Shown in pieces: positions 37,356 through 45,865 of a stretch of DNA of 64,000 nucleotides (position 1 is its first letter; each line of letters begins with the position of its first letter). This stretch comes from Gammaproteobacteria bacterium. GTDB lineage: Bacteria; Pseudomonadota; Gammaproteobacteria; Pseudomonadales; Pseudohongiellaceae. The translations under genes were made by a program, and so were the position numbers. The stretch spans positions 68,666 through 132,665 of the forward strand of contig PALV01000003.1 of the NCBI GenBank assembly GCA_002706685.1. Reading direction: 5' to 3'. Under the pieces are notes generated by a model. The model was given only the letters and a program-made list of their open reading frames with translations. It was not told the origin of the DNA and did no database searches.

Positions 37356-37468
37356 CAGTACAATCCTGTGTGACCGTATTCGGTTGCGATGTTTTCAGGC
37401 CGCACAGTGTACCAGAGTGTCTGCCGCAGGGCTTGTTTCAGGGCCGCTGCGGCCGTCTTGGCGACCAC

Positions 37469-38743
37469 TCACTGCAGCGGTGCACTGCCACGTGAGACGT
37501 CCATGATCATGCGGCTAAGCAGGTACAGCCGCGGAATTACCGAATCCAGATCGACATACTCATCGTTATTGGAGTGGGCACCAAAACCGCGCAGACCAAA
37601 GCGTTCGATGACCGGCGCCTGAGTTTCCAGCGCCGCGAATGCCGCATCGGTGCCACCGCCCTCTGCCTCGTCATTCACGACCAGTGTCATGCCCATTTCA
37701 GCGTAAACCTGCTGAGCATGGGCGGCCAGGCTGCGGGAGGCCTCGGTGGCGGTCAATGGCGGCCGGCGATTCTCGAAGGTCACGGCAACTTGAGTGTCTG
37801 GGATCAGCTGATTGGCGATACGCTCCTGAATGCGGCTTTCCAGGCGTTCAAAATCTTCCTGGCGCAGCATGCGGATATCTGCCGTCACCACGGCTTCCGC
37901 CGGGATGACATTACGTACCGTGCCAGATTCGGCCAGCGTCCAGTTAACCTTCAAACCGGTCTCCGGGTCCGACAGGTCCCGCAGCTGCAACATCTGATGG
38001 GCCATTTCGTACAGGGCATTGCGACCCTGCTCGGGTGCAGCTCCAGCGTGCGAGGCACGACCCGTAACTGTCATTGTCGCAGCCCCGATACCGCTGGTCG
38101 CCAGCGACAGCGAATCATTGTCCATGCGCGTCGGTTCAACTGAGAACACAACATCATGCTCAGTTGCAAGTCGCGTAATGGTACTGCGCGAGCCTGGCGA
38201 GCTGATTTCCTCGTCGCCATTGATCAATACGGTCAGTGTGCCGTACTCATCAAAGCCCATGTCACGAAGCATGGCAATCACGTGCAGAATGACCGCCACG
38301 CCCTGCTTGTCGTCAGATATGCCCAGACCATAGGCCAGATTGCCATCAATGCGGAAGGGCTGATCATCGATCATACCTGCCGGGTAGACCGTATCCATAT
38401 GCGCTATCAGCATGATGTCGCGTTCGCCCCGGCCTTCAAACCGGGCATGTACCATCGGGCCAACCTGTTCCGGAGTATCAAACATCCTGTAGACATCCTG
38501 ATTGGCATCCAGTAGCTCGACTTCACCACCCATCTCGCGCAGGCGTCCGGCGATCAGATTGCCCAGTTCCACCAGCCCTTCGTAATTGCCACTGCCCGAT
38601 TCAATTTCGACCACTTCCTGAAGCGTCGATATAAAGTCATTTTTCTGTGCTTCAGCGGCTGCAAACACTGCCATGTTGGGCTGTTGCGCGGTGGCAGGCA
38701 GACTCATGACAAGCATCAGGGCAAACAATACGCGGCGCAACAT
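37469..38743 (-). CDS. Exported M20-family metallopeptidase (glutamate carboxypeptidase-like)
   Basis: This 424-residue protein starts at the ATG at 38743, which has GGAGAT before it and gives a signal peptide ending LPATAQ. The frame is open upstream but lacks such a site. Two-zinc ligands are visible in AHMDTVYP, LGISDDKQG and NGDEEISSPGS, with a later H in the last quarter (GFGAHSNNDEY) and a dimerisation domain between. It cleaves C-terminal residues such as glutamate or hydrolyses N-acyl amino acids in the periplasm. It resembles Pseudomonas carboxypeptidase G2, but specificity is inferred. Confidence 0.87.
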   Translation of the reverse strand: MLRRVLFALMLVMSLPATAQQPNMAVFAAAEAQKNDFISTLQEVVEIESGSGNYEGLVELGNLIAGRLREMGGEVELLDANQDVYRMFDTPEQVGPMVHARFEGRGERDIMLIAHMDTVYPAGMIDDQPFRIDGNLAYGLGISDDKQGVAVILHVIAMLRDMGFDEYGTLTVLINGDEEISSPGSRSTITRLATEHDVVFSVEPTRMDNDSLSLATSGIGAATMTVTGRASHAGAAPEQGRNALYEMAHQMLQLRDLSDPETGLKVNWTLAESGTVRNVIPAEAVVTADIRMLRQEDFERLESRIQERIANQLIPDTQVAVTFENRRPPLTATEASRSLAAHAQQVYAEMGMTLVVNDEAEGGGTDAAFAALETQAPVIERFGLRGFGAHSNNDEYVDLDSVIPRLYLLSRMIMDVSRGSAPLQ

Positions 38744-38775
38744 GGCGATCTCCAGGCAAAAAAAATTAATAAGGG

Positions 38776-39075
38776 TCAGGGCGCAGGTGGCCACAGTTTG
38801 TATCTGTTGAGATACCACAGGGCCAGCGGCAGCTCAAGCAGGATGTAACAGCACAGCGCGAACCAGAACCAGTTGAACGACAGCCCCATCACCATGATTT
38901 CGACATTGGTGCCCATGTACAGGGAGCCGGCAACGGTCATCGCCACCACAAAAGCAAACAGATCATTCACCGCCAGCTTCTGCAGATTGTCACGTACGAT
39001 AACGGGGAACAGCACCAGGTAGCACAGAAGCAGTATCACACCATTGATCACGATAATGGTCATGGCGGGAGACAT
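38776..39075 (-). CDS. Small three-helix membrane protein of unknown function
   Basis: This 99-residue protein consists of three predicted helices: INGVILLLCYLVLFPVIV, LFAFVVAMTVAGSLYMG and a long FNWFWFALCCYILLELPLAL. It ends with a short cytoplasmic tail. I do not recognise a family. GAGGAACTGAC precedes its ATG, inside the end of the SDR gene, and only one base separates the SDR stop and this start, so it is translated together with the SDR. The gene lies 32 bases before the M20 peptidase gene on the same strand. Confidence 0.7.
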   Translation of the reverse strand: MSPAMTIIVINGVILLLCYLVLFPVIVRDNLQKLAVNDLFAFVVAMTVAGSLYMGTNVEIMVMGLSFNWFWFALCCYILLELPLALWYLNRYKLWPPAP

Positions 39076-39076
39076 G

Positions 39077-39832
39077 TCAGTTCCTCAGGTACGAAGCGCC
39101 ATTGGCATCGATAATTGCACCCGTGAGATATTCGGCATTGTCACTCGCCAGAAAGGCTACCACACTGCCAATTTCGTCCGGCCGCCCGATGCGCCCCAAT
39201 GGCGATTGTGCGGCGACACCATCCCAGCCCTGCGCGCGGATTCGCGGAGAGGCTGCAGGTGTTTCTGTCCAGCCAGGCGCCACCGCGTATACGCAGATAC
39301 CTTTGGGACCCAGTGCCTGCGCCAAGGACTGGGTGGCAGAATTCAATGCTGATTTGGCGGCGCCGTAGGCAGGTGCGGTCGGCTCTCCCCGGAAGGCGCC
39401 CCGTGAGGTGATATTAATAATGCGGCCTGAACCGCGTTTGATCATGGACTGGGCAGCCAGGAAAGCCAGATTGACGGGGCCCATCAGGTTCAGCGCCATA
39501 CTGTGCTGCCATGACAGCTGCCACTGTGAGAACCCGTCACCGTCAATGGTCTGATTGGTGAACTGTCCTGCCGCATTCACCAGAACATCAATCCGCCCCA
39601 GCGAAGACACAACCTCGTCCACCAGCCGACTGGCCTGCTCTGGCTCGGAAACATCTGCCTGAAACAGCTGGTGTCCGTTTCCGTCCAGCGTCCTCAGCAT
39701 CTGCTCTGCTTCTTCGCGGCGACTGCGATAATTGGCAGCGATAATAAACCCGCGTGTCGCCAGCGCCTCTGCGCAGGCCTTGCCGATGCCGGTTGCTGCA
39801 CCAGTCACCAGAGCCACTTTCTGTTCTTTCAT
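39077..39832 (-). CDS. Short-chain dehydrogenase/reductase (FabG-like)
   Basis: This 251-residue SDR has the cofactor motif TGAATGIGKA (residues 10-19), NAAG in LVNAAGQFTNQ, the catalytic serine in IINITSRGAF and YxxxK as Y-GAAK in APAYGAAKSAL. The C-terminal VAFLASDNAEYLTGAIIDANGA is typical of 3-oxoacyl-ACP reductase-like SDRs. The N-terminal region RSRREEAEQ suggests NADPH. The substrate cannot be given. AGAGAT lies about six bases upstream of the ATG. The small membrane-protein gene follows after one base. Confidence 0.9.
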   Translation of the reverse strand: MKEQKVALVTGAATGIGKACAEALATRGFIIAANYRSRREEAEQMLRTLDGNGHQLFQADVSEPEQASRLVDEVVSSLGRIDVLVNAAGQFTNQTIDGDGFSQWQLSWQHSMALNLMGPVNLAFLAAQSMIKRGSGRIINITSRGAFRGEPTAPAYGAAKSALNSATQSLAQALGPKGICVYAVAPGWTETPAASPRIRAQGWDGVAAQSPLGRIGRPDEIGSVVAFLASDNAEYLTGAIIDANGASYLRN

Positions 39833-39874
39833 ATGCGTATCTCTTTGGTCGTGATTAGTCAGGGCCCTGAACTT

Positions 39875-40423
39875 TCAGAACACCTTCTGCCAATAGCCAA
39901 CATCCAGCCAGCGCCCTGCCTTGAAGCCAATCTCACGAAAACAGGCGATCTGCGTCATCCCCATGGACTCGTGCAGAGCGACACTGGCGGCATTGGGCAG
40001 TGCAATCCCACCGACGGCCGCATGCACGCCAGCGGCCTGCAGTCGCTCAAACAAATGGGTATACAGCACCCGCCCCAGACCCTGGCCGTGCCAGTCGCGA
40101 TGCACATAAACCGTTGTTTCTACCGAGTACCGATAGGCCACACGCTGCTTCCAGCGCGTTGCATAGGCGTATCCCAGAATCGTCCCGACTGACTGTTCGC
40201 TACCAGGCTCGGCAGCAGACCGTGCTACCAGCCATGGCAAACCCAGTGCAGCAACATCACTGATACGGCCCGCCATCTCGATTTCAGTGACCGGCTGCTC
40301 TTCAAAGGTGATCACTGTATTGGCAACATAGTAGTTATAAATCGCGGCAATCTGCTCCGCATCAACCACCTGGGCCGGTTCAACGAGAATCGAGCGCATC
40401 TGTTCCGGGGCGGATTCAGGCAT
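39875..40423 (-). CDS. GNAT acetyltransferase, phosphinothricin acetyltransferase-like
   Basis: This product of about 182 residues has IAAIYNYYVANTVITFEEQPV near the N-terminus and VYVHRDWHGQGLGRVLYTHLFERLQ as the acetyl-CoA site, followed by HESMGMTQIACFREIGFKAGRWLDVGYWQ. These blocks match the bar/pat and methionine-sulfoximine acetyltransferase group. It could acetylate an amino acid analogue. The ATG at 40423 overlaps the end of the MscS gene by eight bases and has AAGG upstream. The open frame extends further inside the MscS gene and a start at 40399 is also possible. Confidence 0.83.
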   Translation of the reverse strand: MPESAPEQMRSILVEPAQVVDAEQIAAIYNYYVANTVITFEEQPVTEIEMAGRISDVAALGLPWLVARSAAEPGSEQSVGTILGYAYATRWKQRVAYRYSVETTVYVHRDWHGQGLGRVLYTHLFERLQAAGVHAAVGGIALPNAASVALHESMGMTQIACFREIGFKAGRWLDVGYWQKVF

Positions 40424-41420
40424 CGGGATCAGCCTTCCCGGCCGGTTTTTTTGTAGTCTTTTTTGCAGGCTGCGAACGCGCCTGTCTGGTTGACGCCGCA
40501 GAGCGTCGCCGCTGTGATGTCTCTGCAAGCTGACCGTCCTCGCCTTCCGCTGCGGCATCGTTTAAGGTCTGATCACCTCGACTGAAGTCCCGACTCAACA
40601 GCACGTCCGTCAATATCGACTGTTCCACAAAGCCGCGCTCGCCCGATTTCACCGGCACCCTGACAATCAGATGCACCTCTCCGGCCGTTGGTACCTGAAT
40701 TGTTACACGCGGATCAACGGACGGTACTTCCAGCCCCCGTCGGATACTGATGCGGTTCATGTAGCGGCGTACCTCTTCGAGATAGCTGCCACAATGCCGC
40801 TGTGCCGAGGCCAGAAATGCCTGCTGTGCCTCATACCATTCATCTTCGCGACGAAAAGGCACGGTAAACACATGAAAAACGTAATCATGCGTAAAGCTTT
40901 CATTGATCACCGGATCCGATACGAACATGGAATTCGGGATGACCACGGTGCGTCCGGTGCGCTGATGGGTATATTTGCCGGGCCCGACTTCCATAATGGT
41001 CGTCGCCAGCAGATTCTGATCGATCACATCGCCACGGAAATCCTTGACCTGTATTCGGTCCCCGAGGTCGAAGGAACTGGAAATGGTTTTCACCATTGAG
41101 CCAATCATACACAGAATCAATTCTTTGGTAGCCACCACAAAGGCCACAGCAATCGCGACGATCGACAGCGCGAGTGTCCTAAGTTCCTCGCCCCAGATAA
41201 TGATCAGGCCCAGCGTCAGCAGCAGCACCATTGCACTGCGGGTCTGCACCATCCAGCGGCGCCGCATCTCCGTCGATGACACATGTTTGACGATGTAGCG
41301 ATTGACCAGCGCACGCAGTGCGATGACACCAACGATCAGTATCACCGAACTGGTGATCAGACTCAGCAGTGAGTGTGAGACTACAAAATTACTGACAGAG
41401 GATTGGATCTGCTCCCACAT
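40416..41420 (-). CDS. Small-conductance mechanosensitive channel (MscS family)
   Basis: This 334-residue protein has three N-terminal helices (about 18-38, 65-80 and 84-105) with the pore helix LSIVAIAVAFVVATKELILCMIGS. The beta domain includes FDLGDRIQVKDFRGDVIDQNLLATTIMEVG, and a cytoplasmic domain is present. The last 60 residues are basic and low complexity (RRRSAASTRQARSQPAKKTTKKP), an unusual tail. The channel would open on osmotic down-shock to release solutes. It directly follows the racemase stop and is followed by the GNAT gene, all on the minus strand. Confidence 0.88.
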   Translation of the reverse strand: MWEQIQSSVSNFVVSHSLLSLITSSVILIVGVIALRALVNRYIVKHVSSTEMRRRWMVQTRSAMVLLLTLGLIIIWGEELRTLALSIVAIAVAFVVATKELILCMIGSMVKTISSSFDLGDRIQVKDFRGDVIDQNLLATTIMEVGPGKYTHQRTGRTVVIPNSMFVSDPVINESFTHDYVFHVFTVPFRREDEWYEAQQAFLASAQRHCGSYLEEVRRYMNRISIRRGLEVPSVDPRVTIQVPTAGEVHLIVRVPVKSGERGFVEQSILTDVLLSRDFSRGDQTLNDAAAEGEDGQLAETSQRRRSAASTRQARSQPAKKTTKKPAGKADPDA

Positions 41421-42161
41421 TTACTCGCCCACCCTGATGTTCTGTTTGCTGCTGAAAATGTTCAAGGCGTCAGGAACAACAGCAGCTTCGACAGCCATGC
41501 GCGCGTGAATGGCTGTGGTGTCATACAACGGCACATCAGTATGCTTCGGCTCAAGCAGCAAGCCAATTTCCGTACAGCCAAGAATGACCGCCTGTGCACC
41601 CTCTTCAACCAGCTCGTCGATCACAGACAAATACACCTGGCGCGATTCGTTTTTGATCTGACCCAGGCACAGTTCCTGATAAATAATGTCATGTACTCGC
41701 TTGCGGCCCTGTTGGTTTGGGACAACAACTTCCAGACCGTGATCCTGCAGGCGACCTTTGTAAAAATCCTGCTCCATGGTGAACTGCGTTCCAAGCAGGC
41801 CAACGCGGCTGACGCCAGCAGTCTTGAGTTCCATGGCGGTGGCATCAGCGATGTGCAGCAGTGGCAGTGACACGCGCGTCTGAATCTGCGGCGCTACTTT
41901 GTGCATGGTGTTGGTACAGATAAGTATGAAGTCAGCCCCCGCACGCTCAAGAGCCTCGGCAGCCTCTGACAGAATGACGGCAGTTTCGTCCCAGTTGCCA
42001 GCATGCTGCAGCGCTTCGATCTCTGCGAAATCGACACTGATCATGGCAATTTTGGCCGAGTGCAGGCCACCAAGGTGCTGGCGGACACCTTCATTCAGGG
42101 CGCGATAGTAAGTCTGGGTCGATTCCCAGCTCATACCGCCCAATAATCCGATGGTCTTCAT
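41421..42161 (-). CDS. Aspartate/glutamate racemase family protein (YgeA-like)
   Basis: This 246-residue enzyme has the two catalytic cysteines of cofactor-independent racemases, C82 in ILICTNTMHK and C196 in VILGCTEIGL. The N-terminus MKTIGLLGGMSWEST matches E. coli YgeA, a broad-specificity amino acid racemase. It would make D-aspartate, D-glutamate or related amino acids. Its ATG overlaps the asparaginase stop (ATGA type) and its stop touches the MscS start, so it is in the middle of a tightly packed chain. Pairing with an asparaginase points to aspartate metabolism. Confidence 0.85.
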   Translation of the reverse strand: MKTIGLLGGMSWESTQTYYRALNEGVRQHLGGLHSAKIAMISVDFAEIEALQHAGNWDETAVILSEAAEALERAGADFILICTNTMHKVAPQIQTRVSLPLLHIADATAMELKTAGVSRVGLLGTQFTMEQDFYKGRLQDHGLEVVVPNQQGRKRVHDIIYQELCLGQIKNESRQVYLSVIDELVEEGAQAVILGCTEIGLLLEPKHTDVPLYDTTAIHARMAVEAAVVPDALNIFSSKQNIRVGE

Positions 42162-43183
42162 ACCGTCATTTCCCCCGCCAGTGGATGTCGCGCATATCTG
42201 GCGATCTCTGCCGCATCATAACCGCAGGCAATCAGATAATACAGTTTGGTGACTGCCGCCTCAGTCGTCAAATCATGTCCGCAGATGGCGCCAGCACTGG
42301 CCAGACCACTGCCAGCAGCGTAGCGAGTGAAATCCACCACACCATCCAGCGGCTGCGATACGACCAGCACAACAATACCGCTTGCTACAGCCTTGCGCAC
42401 CGCGTCAAGGAATGCAGGGTCACGCGATGGACCTGTGCCTGCGCCGTAGGCGGTAAGCACAATGGCGCGCAGACCCGGCGTGGACGCGACGGCAGAAAAA
42501 AGCTTGTCACTGATCCCCGGGAACAGTTGCAGTACGGCGACGGCATCATTGGCAGGAACGTCGATGGCCTTATTGGTGGGCTGTTTGCCAATGACCTGCC
42601 GGCGTGCGCCCGGGTAACGAATCTCGATACCAATCTGGCCAAGCGGCGGAAATCGCGGTGAATCGAAGGCATCGTAAGCCCTGGCGGAAACTTTGGTGAC
42701 ACGACAGCCACGCAATATGCGCGGCCCGAATACAACACAGACCTGCGCCTGTTGAGCCGGCATGGTGCAGGCAACTTCGATTGCCGAGATCAGATTGCTG
42801 CGAGCATCACTGCGGGGAAAACCAAATGGTAGCTGGGCGCCAGTCACCACCACTGGTTTTCCCCAGCGGCGCACAAAGAAGCTTAACGCGGAACTTGTAT
42901 AGGCCAGCGTGTCGGTGCCGTGCAGCACAACAAAACCATCGTAGCTGTCGTAGCGCGACTCGATATCAGCAGCCAGCTTTATCCAGAGCGCCGGAGTCAT
43001 GTCCGCGCTGTCGATCAGCGGATCGTATACCAGCACATCAAGTTCCGGCGCGTAGCGCTGGAAGGCCGGCCCGAGCTCGGCAAGCGCACGCATGTCTGTG
43101 GCCAGGTCGCCTGCCGGAGCCAGACCTGACGGTGTCTGTTTCATGCCGATGGTGCCACCGGTATAAATGATGAGTATCTTCAT
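42158..43183 (-). CDS. ansA: Type I (cytoplasmic) L-asparaginase
   Basis: This 341-residue protein begins MKILIIYTGGTIGMKQTPSG. The first catalytic threonine is in TGGTIGM and the second in the conserved VLHGTDTLAYTSSALSF. There is no signal peptide, which fits the cytoplasmic AnsA type. It converts L-asparagine to L-aspartate and ammonia. The ATG at 43183 overlaps the DNA glycosylase stop by four bases (ATGA), and the stop overlaps the racemase start the same way. The three genes are therefore translated as one chain. Confidence 0.92.
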   Translation of the reverse strand: MKILIIYTGGTIGMKQTPSGLAPAGDLATDMRALAELGPAFQRYAPELDVLVYDPLIDSADMTPALWIKLAADIESRYDSYDGFVVLHGTDTLAYTSSALSFFVRRWGKPVVVTGAQLPFGFPRSDARSNLISAIEVACTMPAQQAQVCVVFGPRILRGCRVTKVSARAYDAFDSPRFPPLGQIGIEIRYPGARRQVIGKQPTNKAIDVPANDAVAVLQLFPGISDKLFSAVASTPGLRAIVLTAYGAGTGPSRDPAFLDAVRKAVASGIVVLVVSQPLDGVVDFTRYAAGSGLASAGAICGHDLTTEAAVTKLYYLIACGYDAAEIARYARHPLAGEMTV

Positions 43184-43689
43184 TGCTTTAACAGAGCCTG
43201 CTGCCATTGCTGGCATTTTTCCTCAAAGCGCATGGCCGCATGCGCCGGGCTGGTTGACGGCAATACCTGCCATTCGATTTCCCGTGCCTGCGGCAGTTCC
43301 TGCAGTACATGGCGACGATACAATCTGGCGGCCGCCTGACCGTTCAGACACACCCTGTGAATTTGCGGGCACGATACAAACAGCGAACCAAAGTCATTCA
43401 CCTCGACGGTATCACTGACGATGTCACTGTCCAGGCTGGTTGTTCTGACACATCGATGCACTACATCCCACAGCGCCACCTTGTGCTGGAGCAGCGCATC
43501 CACCCGCTGCTCATAAGGCTGATTGGCATCAAAGCCGAACACCCGCGCCATGATAGGCCAAAACGCGTTGCGCGGATGCACATAGTACTCGCTGGCGTCC
43601 AGCGAGGCCCGCCCCGGCATGCTGCCAAGCACCAGGATGGTGGCCTGGTCTGTAAAACGGGGCGGAAAACCAATCAGCTTTTCAGTCAC
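43180..43689 (-). CDS. DNA-deoxyinosine (hypoxanthine) glycosylase, uracil-DNA glycosylase superfamily
   Basis: This 169-residue protein begins with GTG at 43689. The UDG-superfamily motif 1 reads LVLGSMPGRASL and is followed by YYVHPRNAFWP with the catalytic-type asparagine N41. Motif 2 is VLPSTSPAHAA. This pattern is the family 6 hypoxanthine-DNA glycosylase. It removes deaminated adenine (or uracil) to start base-excision repair. It is the upstream gene of the racemase-asparaginase chain, an unexpected companion for a repair enzyme. The ribosome site is weak. Confidence 0.85.
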   Translation of the reverse strand: MTEKLIGFPPRFTDQATILVLGSMPGRASLDASEYYVHPRNAFWPIMARVFGFDANQPYEQRVDALLQHKVALWDVVHRCVRTTSLDSDIVSDTVEVNDFGSLFVSCPQIHRVCLNGQAAARLYRRHVLQELPQAREIEWQVLPSTSPAHAAMRFEEKCQQWQQALLKQ

Positions 43690-43727
43690 TGCAGCGCCAG
43701 GTAATACATTTTAACCTGCTGACCGGC

Positions 43728-44303
43728 TTACTGCGGACGGTTGAAACGCCCGATGTACACTGACTTGCCAAGTACGTGTCCTTCCATTGCCGCCATCACG
43801 CGATCACGCATTTCCAGCGGGTCGTCGCTGTACTCCAGATCCAGTGTGGTATCCAGCGCAAATACTTCGAACATATAATGATGTCTGGGGCGCGTTGCAG
43901 GAGCACCGGGCCCCCGGTAAACGCGACCGGTTGCACTGACCTGATAGGCACCGTTGGGCAACTGCATTCCTTCTGGCTGATCCTCTGCAAGCCCGGTTGC
44001 ATCACCTGGAATATTCCAGACAACCCAGTGGACCTGATTGCGGGCACCCTGGTTTGGTGCAAAATCGAGGTCTTCCATATTCACCACAAAACTCTGGGTT
44101 CCGGCCGGCGCATTGACCCAGCTCAGCTGCGGTGAAGTACCACCTCCGGGAGCGGCATCAGGCGCAGCCTGGGAGAATCTCACTGGAATATCACCGCCAT
44201 CATCAAAACCATGGACGGTCAGTACAAAGTTCTGGGCATTGGCAAACGCGCTCATACCCAGCCACATCACTGCTGTCAAAACGATCTGGCTCATTTTATT
44301 CAT
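43728..44303 (-). CDS. Exported YbhB/YbcL-type PEBP protein (second copy)
   Basis: This 191-residue protein has a signal peptide ending near SAFANAQ. PEBP motifs are present: PQLSWVNAPAGTQSFVVNMEDLDFAP, QVHWVVWNIPGDATG and YRGPGAPATRPRHHYMFEVFALD. It is a homologue of the protein at 8707-9321 but clearly diverged. The sequence lacks any obvious enzyme site. AAGGAGAG lies about seven bases before its ATG. It is between the DNA glycosylase and an unknown gene and may have its own promoter in the 47-base gap upstream. Confidence 0.87.
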   Translation of the reverse strand: MNKMSQIVLTAVMWLGMSAFANAQNFVLTVHGFDDGGDIPVRFSQAAPDAAPGGGTSPQLSWVNAPAGTQSFVVNMEDLDFAPNQGARNQVHWVVWNIPGDATGLAEDQPEGMQLPNGAYQVSATGRVYRGPGAPATRPRHHYMFEVFALDTTLDLEYSDDPLEMRDRVMAAMEGHVLGKSVYIGRFNRPQ

Positions 44304-44350
44304 TACAACTCTCCTTGCTCATTATTATTGGATCAATATCTGGGCTGATC

Positions 44351-44974
44351 TTAACTCCTGGTCTCACTGGCATCCGGGGTTTCCCAGTCACAACGCACCT
44401 TTTGCAGTTCGTTGCGCCAGGCATGCGCGTCTCCATAATCGAAAAACCGCTGCTCACGATCATGGACACCACGAGCACGTCGTGCGTGCTTGATCGGACA
44501 CCAGTACTGCTCTGTTCGAGCTATAATCTCACGGGCGTAGGCAATCATGCCATTGCCATACTCGCAGTACAGGCAGTTGATCTTCTGTATGGTATTCAAA
44601 TAAGGCAGCCGATGTCTGTCAATGACAATATAGTCACTGCGCACAACCCGCGGGATCTTGTAGATTCGAAAGCAGATGTGCTGATAAAGCGTAATTGAGA
44701 TATCCAGCAGCACCAGAGGAATGATCATGCCATAAATGACAGGTGAAGAAAGGATCTTGCCGATCGGGGCGCGCGCAATGAATCGCAGACTTCCAAGTCG
44801 CTCCTGCTGGTGAAGCTTGCGGATGTTGCGATCGAACACCACCCGGCCACGCTTGAGTGTGTAGCTGAATTTTTCCCGTTTACCCTCAAGCAGGCGATCA
44901 ATCTCGGCTTCCACCTCATCGCGTGTCTGCCTGAGTTGTCGCAACAAGTCGTCAAGTTTATCCTGTGCAGCCAT
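44351..44974 (-). CDS. Conserved hypothetical membrane-associated protein with CxxC
   Basis: This protein of about 207 residues starts at the ATG at 44974 (GAGTG upstream; an in-frame GTG at 44983 is also possible). It has an N-terminal coiled coil (KLDDLLRQLRQTRDEVEAEIDRLLEGK), a hydrophobic stretch (VIYGMIIPLVLLDISITLYQHI) and then a conserved-looking region with INCLYCEYGNGMIAYAREI and YWCPIKHARRARGVHDR. CxxC and a second cysteine plus histidines could bind a metal. I recall similar proteins without known function in several proteobacteria and Bacteroidetes. No operon partner is apparent. Confidence 0.65.
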   Translation of the reverse strand: MAAQDKLDDLLRQLRQTRDEVEAEIDRLLEGKREKFSYTLKRGRVVFDRNIRKLHQQERLGSLRFIARAPIGKILSSPVIYGMIIPLVLLDISITLYQHICFRIYKIPRVVRSDYIVIDRHRLPYLNTIQKINCLYCEYGNGMIAYAREIIARTEQYWCPIKHARRARGVHDREQRFFDYGDAHAWRNELQKVRCDWETPDASETRS

Positions 44975-45022
44975 AACACTCACTCGCAGTCCTGCGTTGT
45001 TGTTACAGGGTCTTTACTTCAA

Positions 45023-45865
45023 TCAGGCAGCGCGACACTGGATCGGTGCCCGACGACCAATCTCGAGCCTTAGCTCGTCACCCTGGCCACGCATCGCGGT
45101 CGGGCCATTGGTGTAATGAAAACCAGACGCAGTGCGCTGCTGTTGTAGTTCATGTGTCTCGCCCTGCCTGACCAGCACGGCAACACCCTGCAATGCAAAG
45201 AAGCGAACTTCTATCTCTTCGCCATTTTCACATGAAAATGACACCCGGCGCTGTGCGGTCGGCTCCCCTGTTGCACCCGGCTGCGACTGCAGGACTACCC
45301 AGTCAATCAGATCACGTGCCAGTCTGTCAGCAGCAGCACCCAGCGCGCGTGTCGACTCTGCAGGCTCAATTGTGTTCAACGGCTCACGTTCTTCAAAGCG
45401 GCGGCTGGCAATGATTCGTCGATCGGACGTGCTGATCAACAAGGCATCATATTGAATCAGGGCCTGCGGGCTGGCACCGTCTTCGATCTGAAACGCGCGC
45501 AGCATGCCGCCCAGCTCCAGGCGCGACTGCAGTCCTTCGCTGGCAGCACTGAGACCAGCCACGCGGCCGTCACGCCAGAAAGCATCCAGCACCCAGTCTC
45601 GCCACAGCAGTGGTACGGGCGCTGTCCAGCGCGCCTGCGGCAAGGCCTGGATCTGACCATCGGGCAGTGCCACCAGCATGCGGCTACCACTCAGCGCCTC
45701 GCTGATCACGGGGCGATCAATGCGCAGACTGTCGACGCCGTCACCGCCGGTTGCCGTTCGCACTGTGCTGGCAGGGAGTTCGTAAAGATCAATGGGTTCG
45801 CGTTCGGGCAACACGTTACAGGCCGCCAGGAACATTATAAGTGCTAGGGTAAAAATGTTTCTCAT
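45023..45865 (-). CDS. ABC-type transport auxiliary lipoprotein (PqiC/DUF330-like)
   Basis: This 280-residue lipoprotein has a lipobox LAAC at about residue 16 (IMFLAACNVLPE). The mature part begins with IDLYELPASTV and RIDRPVISEALSGSRMLVALPDGQIQALPQARWTAPVP, the pattern of the auxiliary component of MCE-type transporters (COG3218). The last 75 residues (VSFSCENGEEIEVRFFALQGVAVL) look like a separate MliC-like domain. It would sit at the outer membrane and link to the MCE protein. Its start overlaps the MlaD-like stop by four bases. Confidence 0.8.
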   Translation of the reverse strand: MRNIFTLALIMFLAACNVLPEREPIDLYELPASTVRTATGGDGVDSLRIDRPVISEALSGSRMLVALPDGQIQALPQARWTAPVPLLWRDWVLDAFWRDGRVAGLSAASEGLQSRLELGGMLRAFQIEDGASPQALIQYDALLISTSDRRIIASRRFEEREPLNTIEPAESTRALGAAADRLARDLIDWVVLQSQPGATGEPTAQRRVSFSCENGEEIEVRFFALQGVAVLVRQGETHELQQQRTASGFHYTNGPTAMRGQGDELRLEIGRRAPIQCRAA

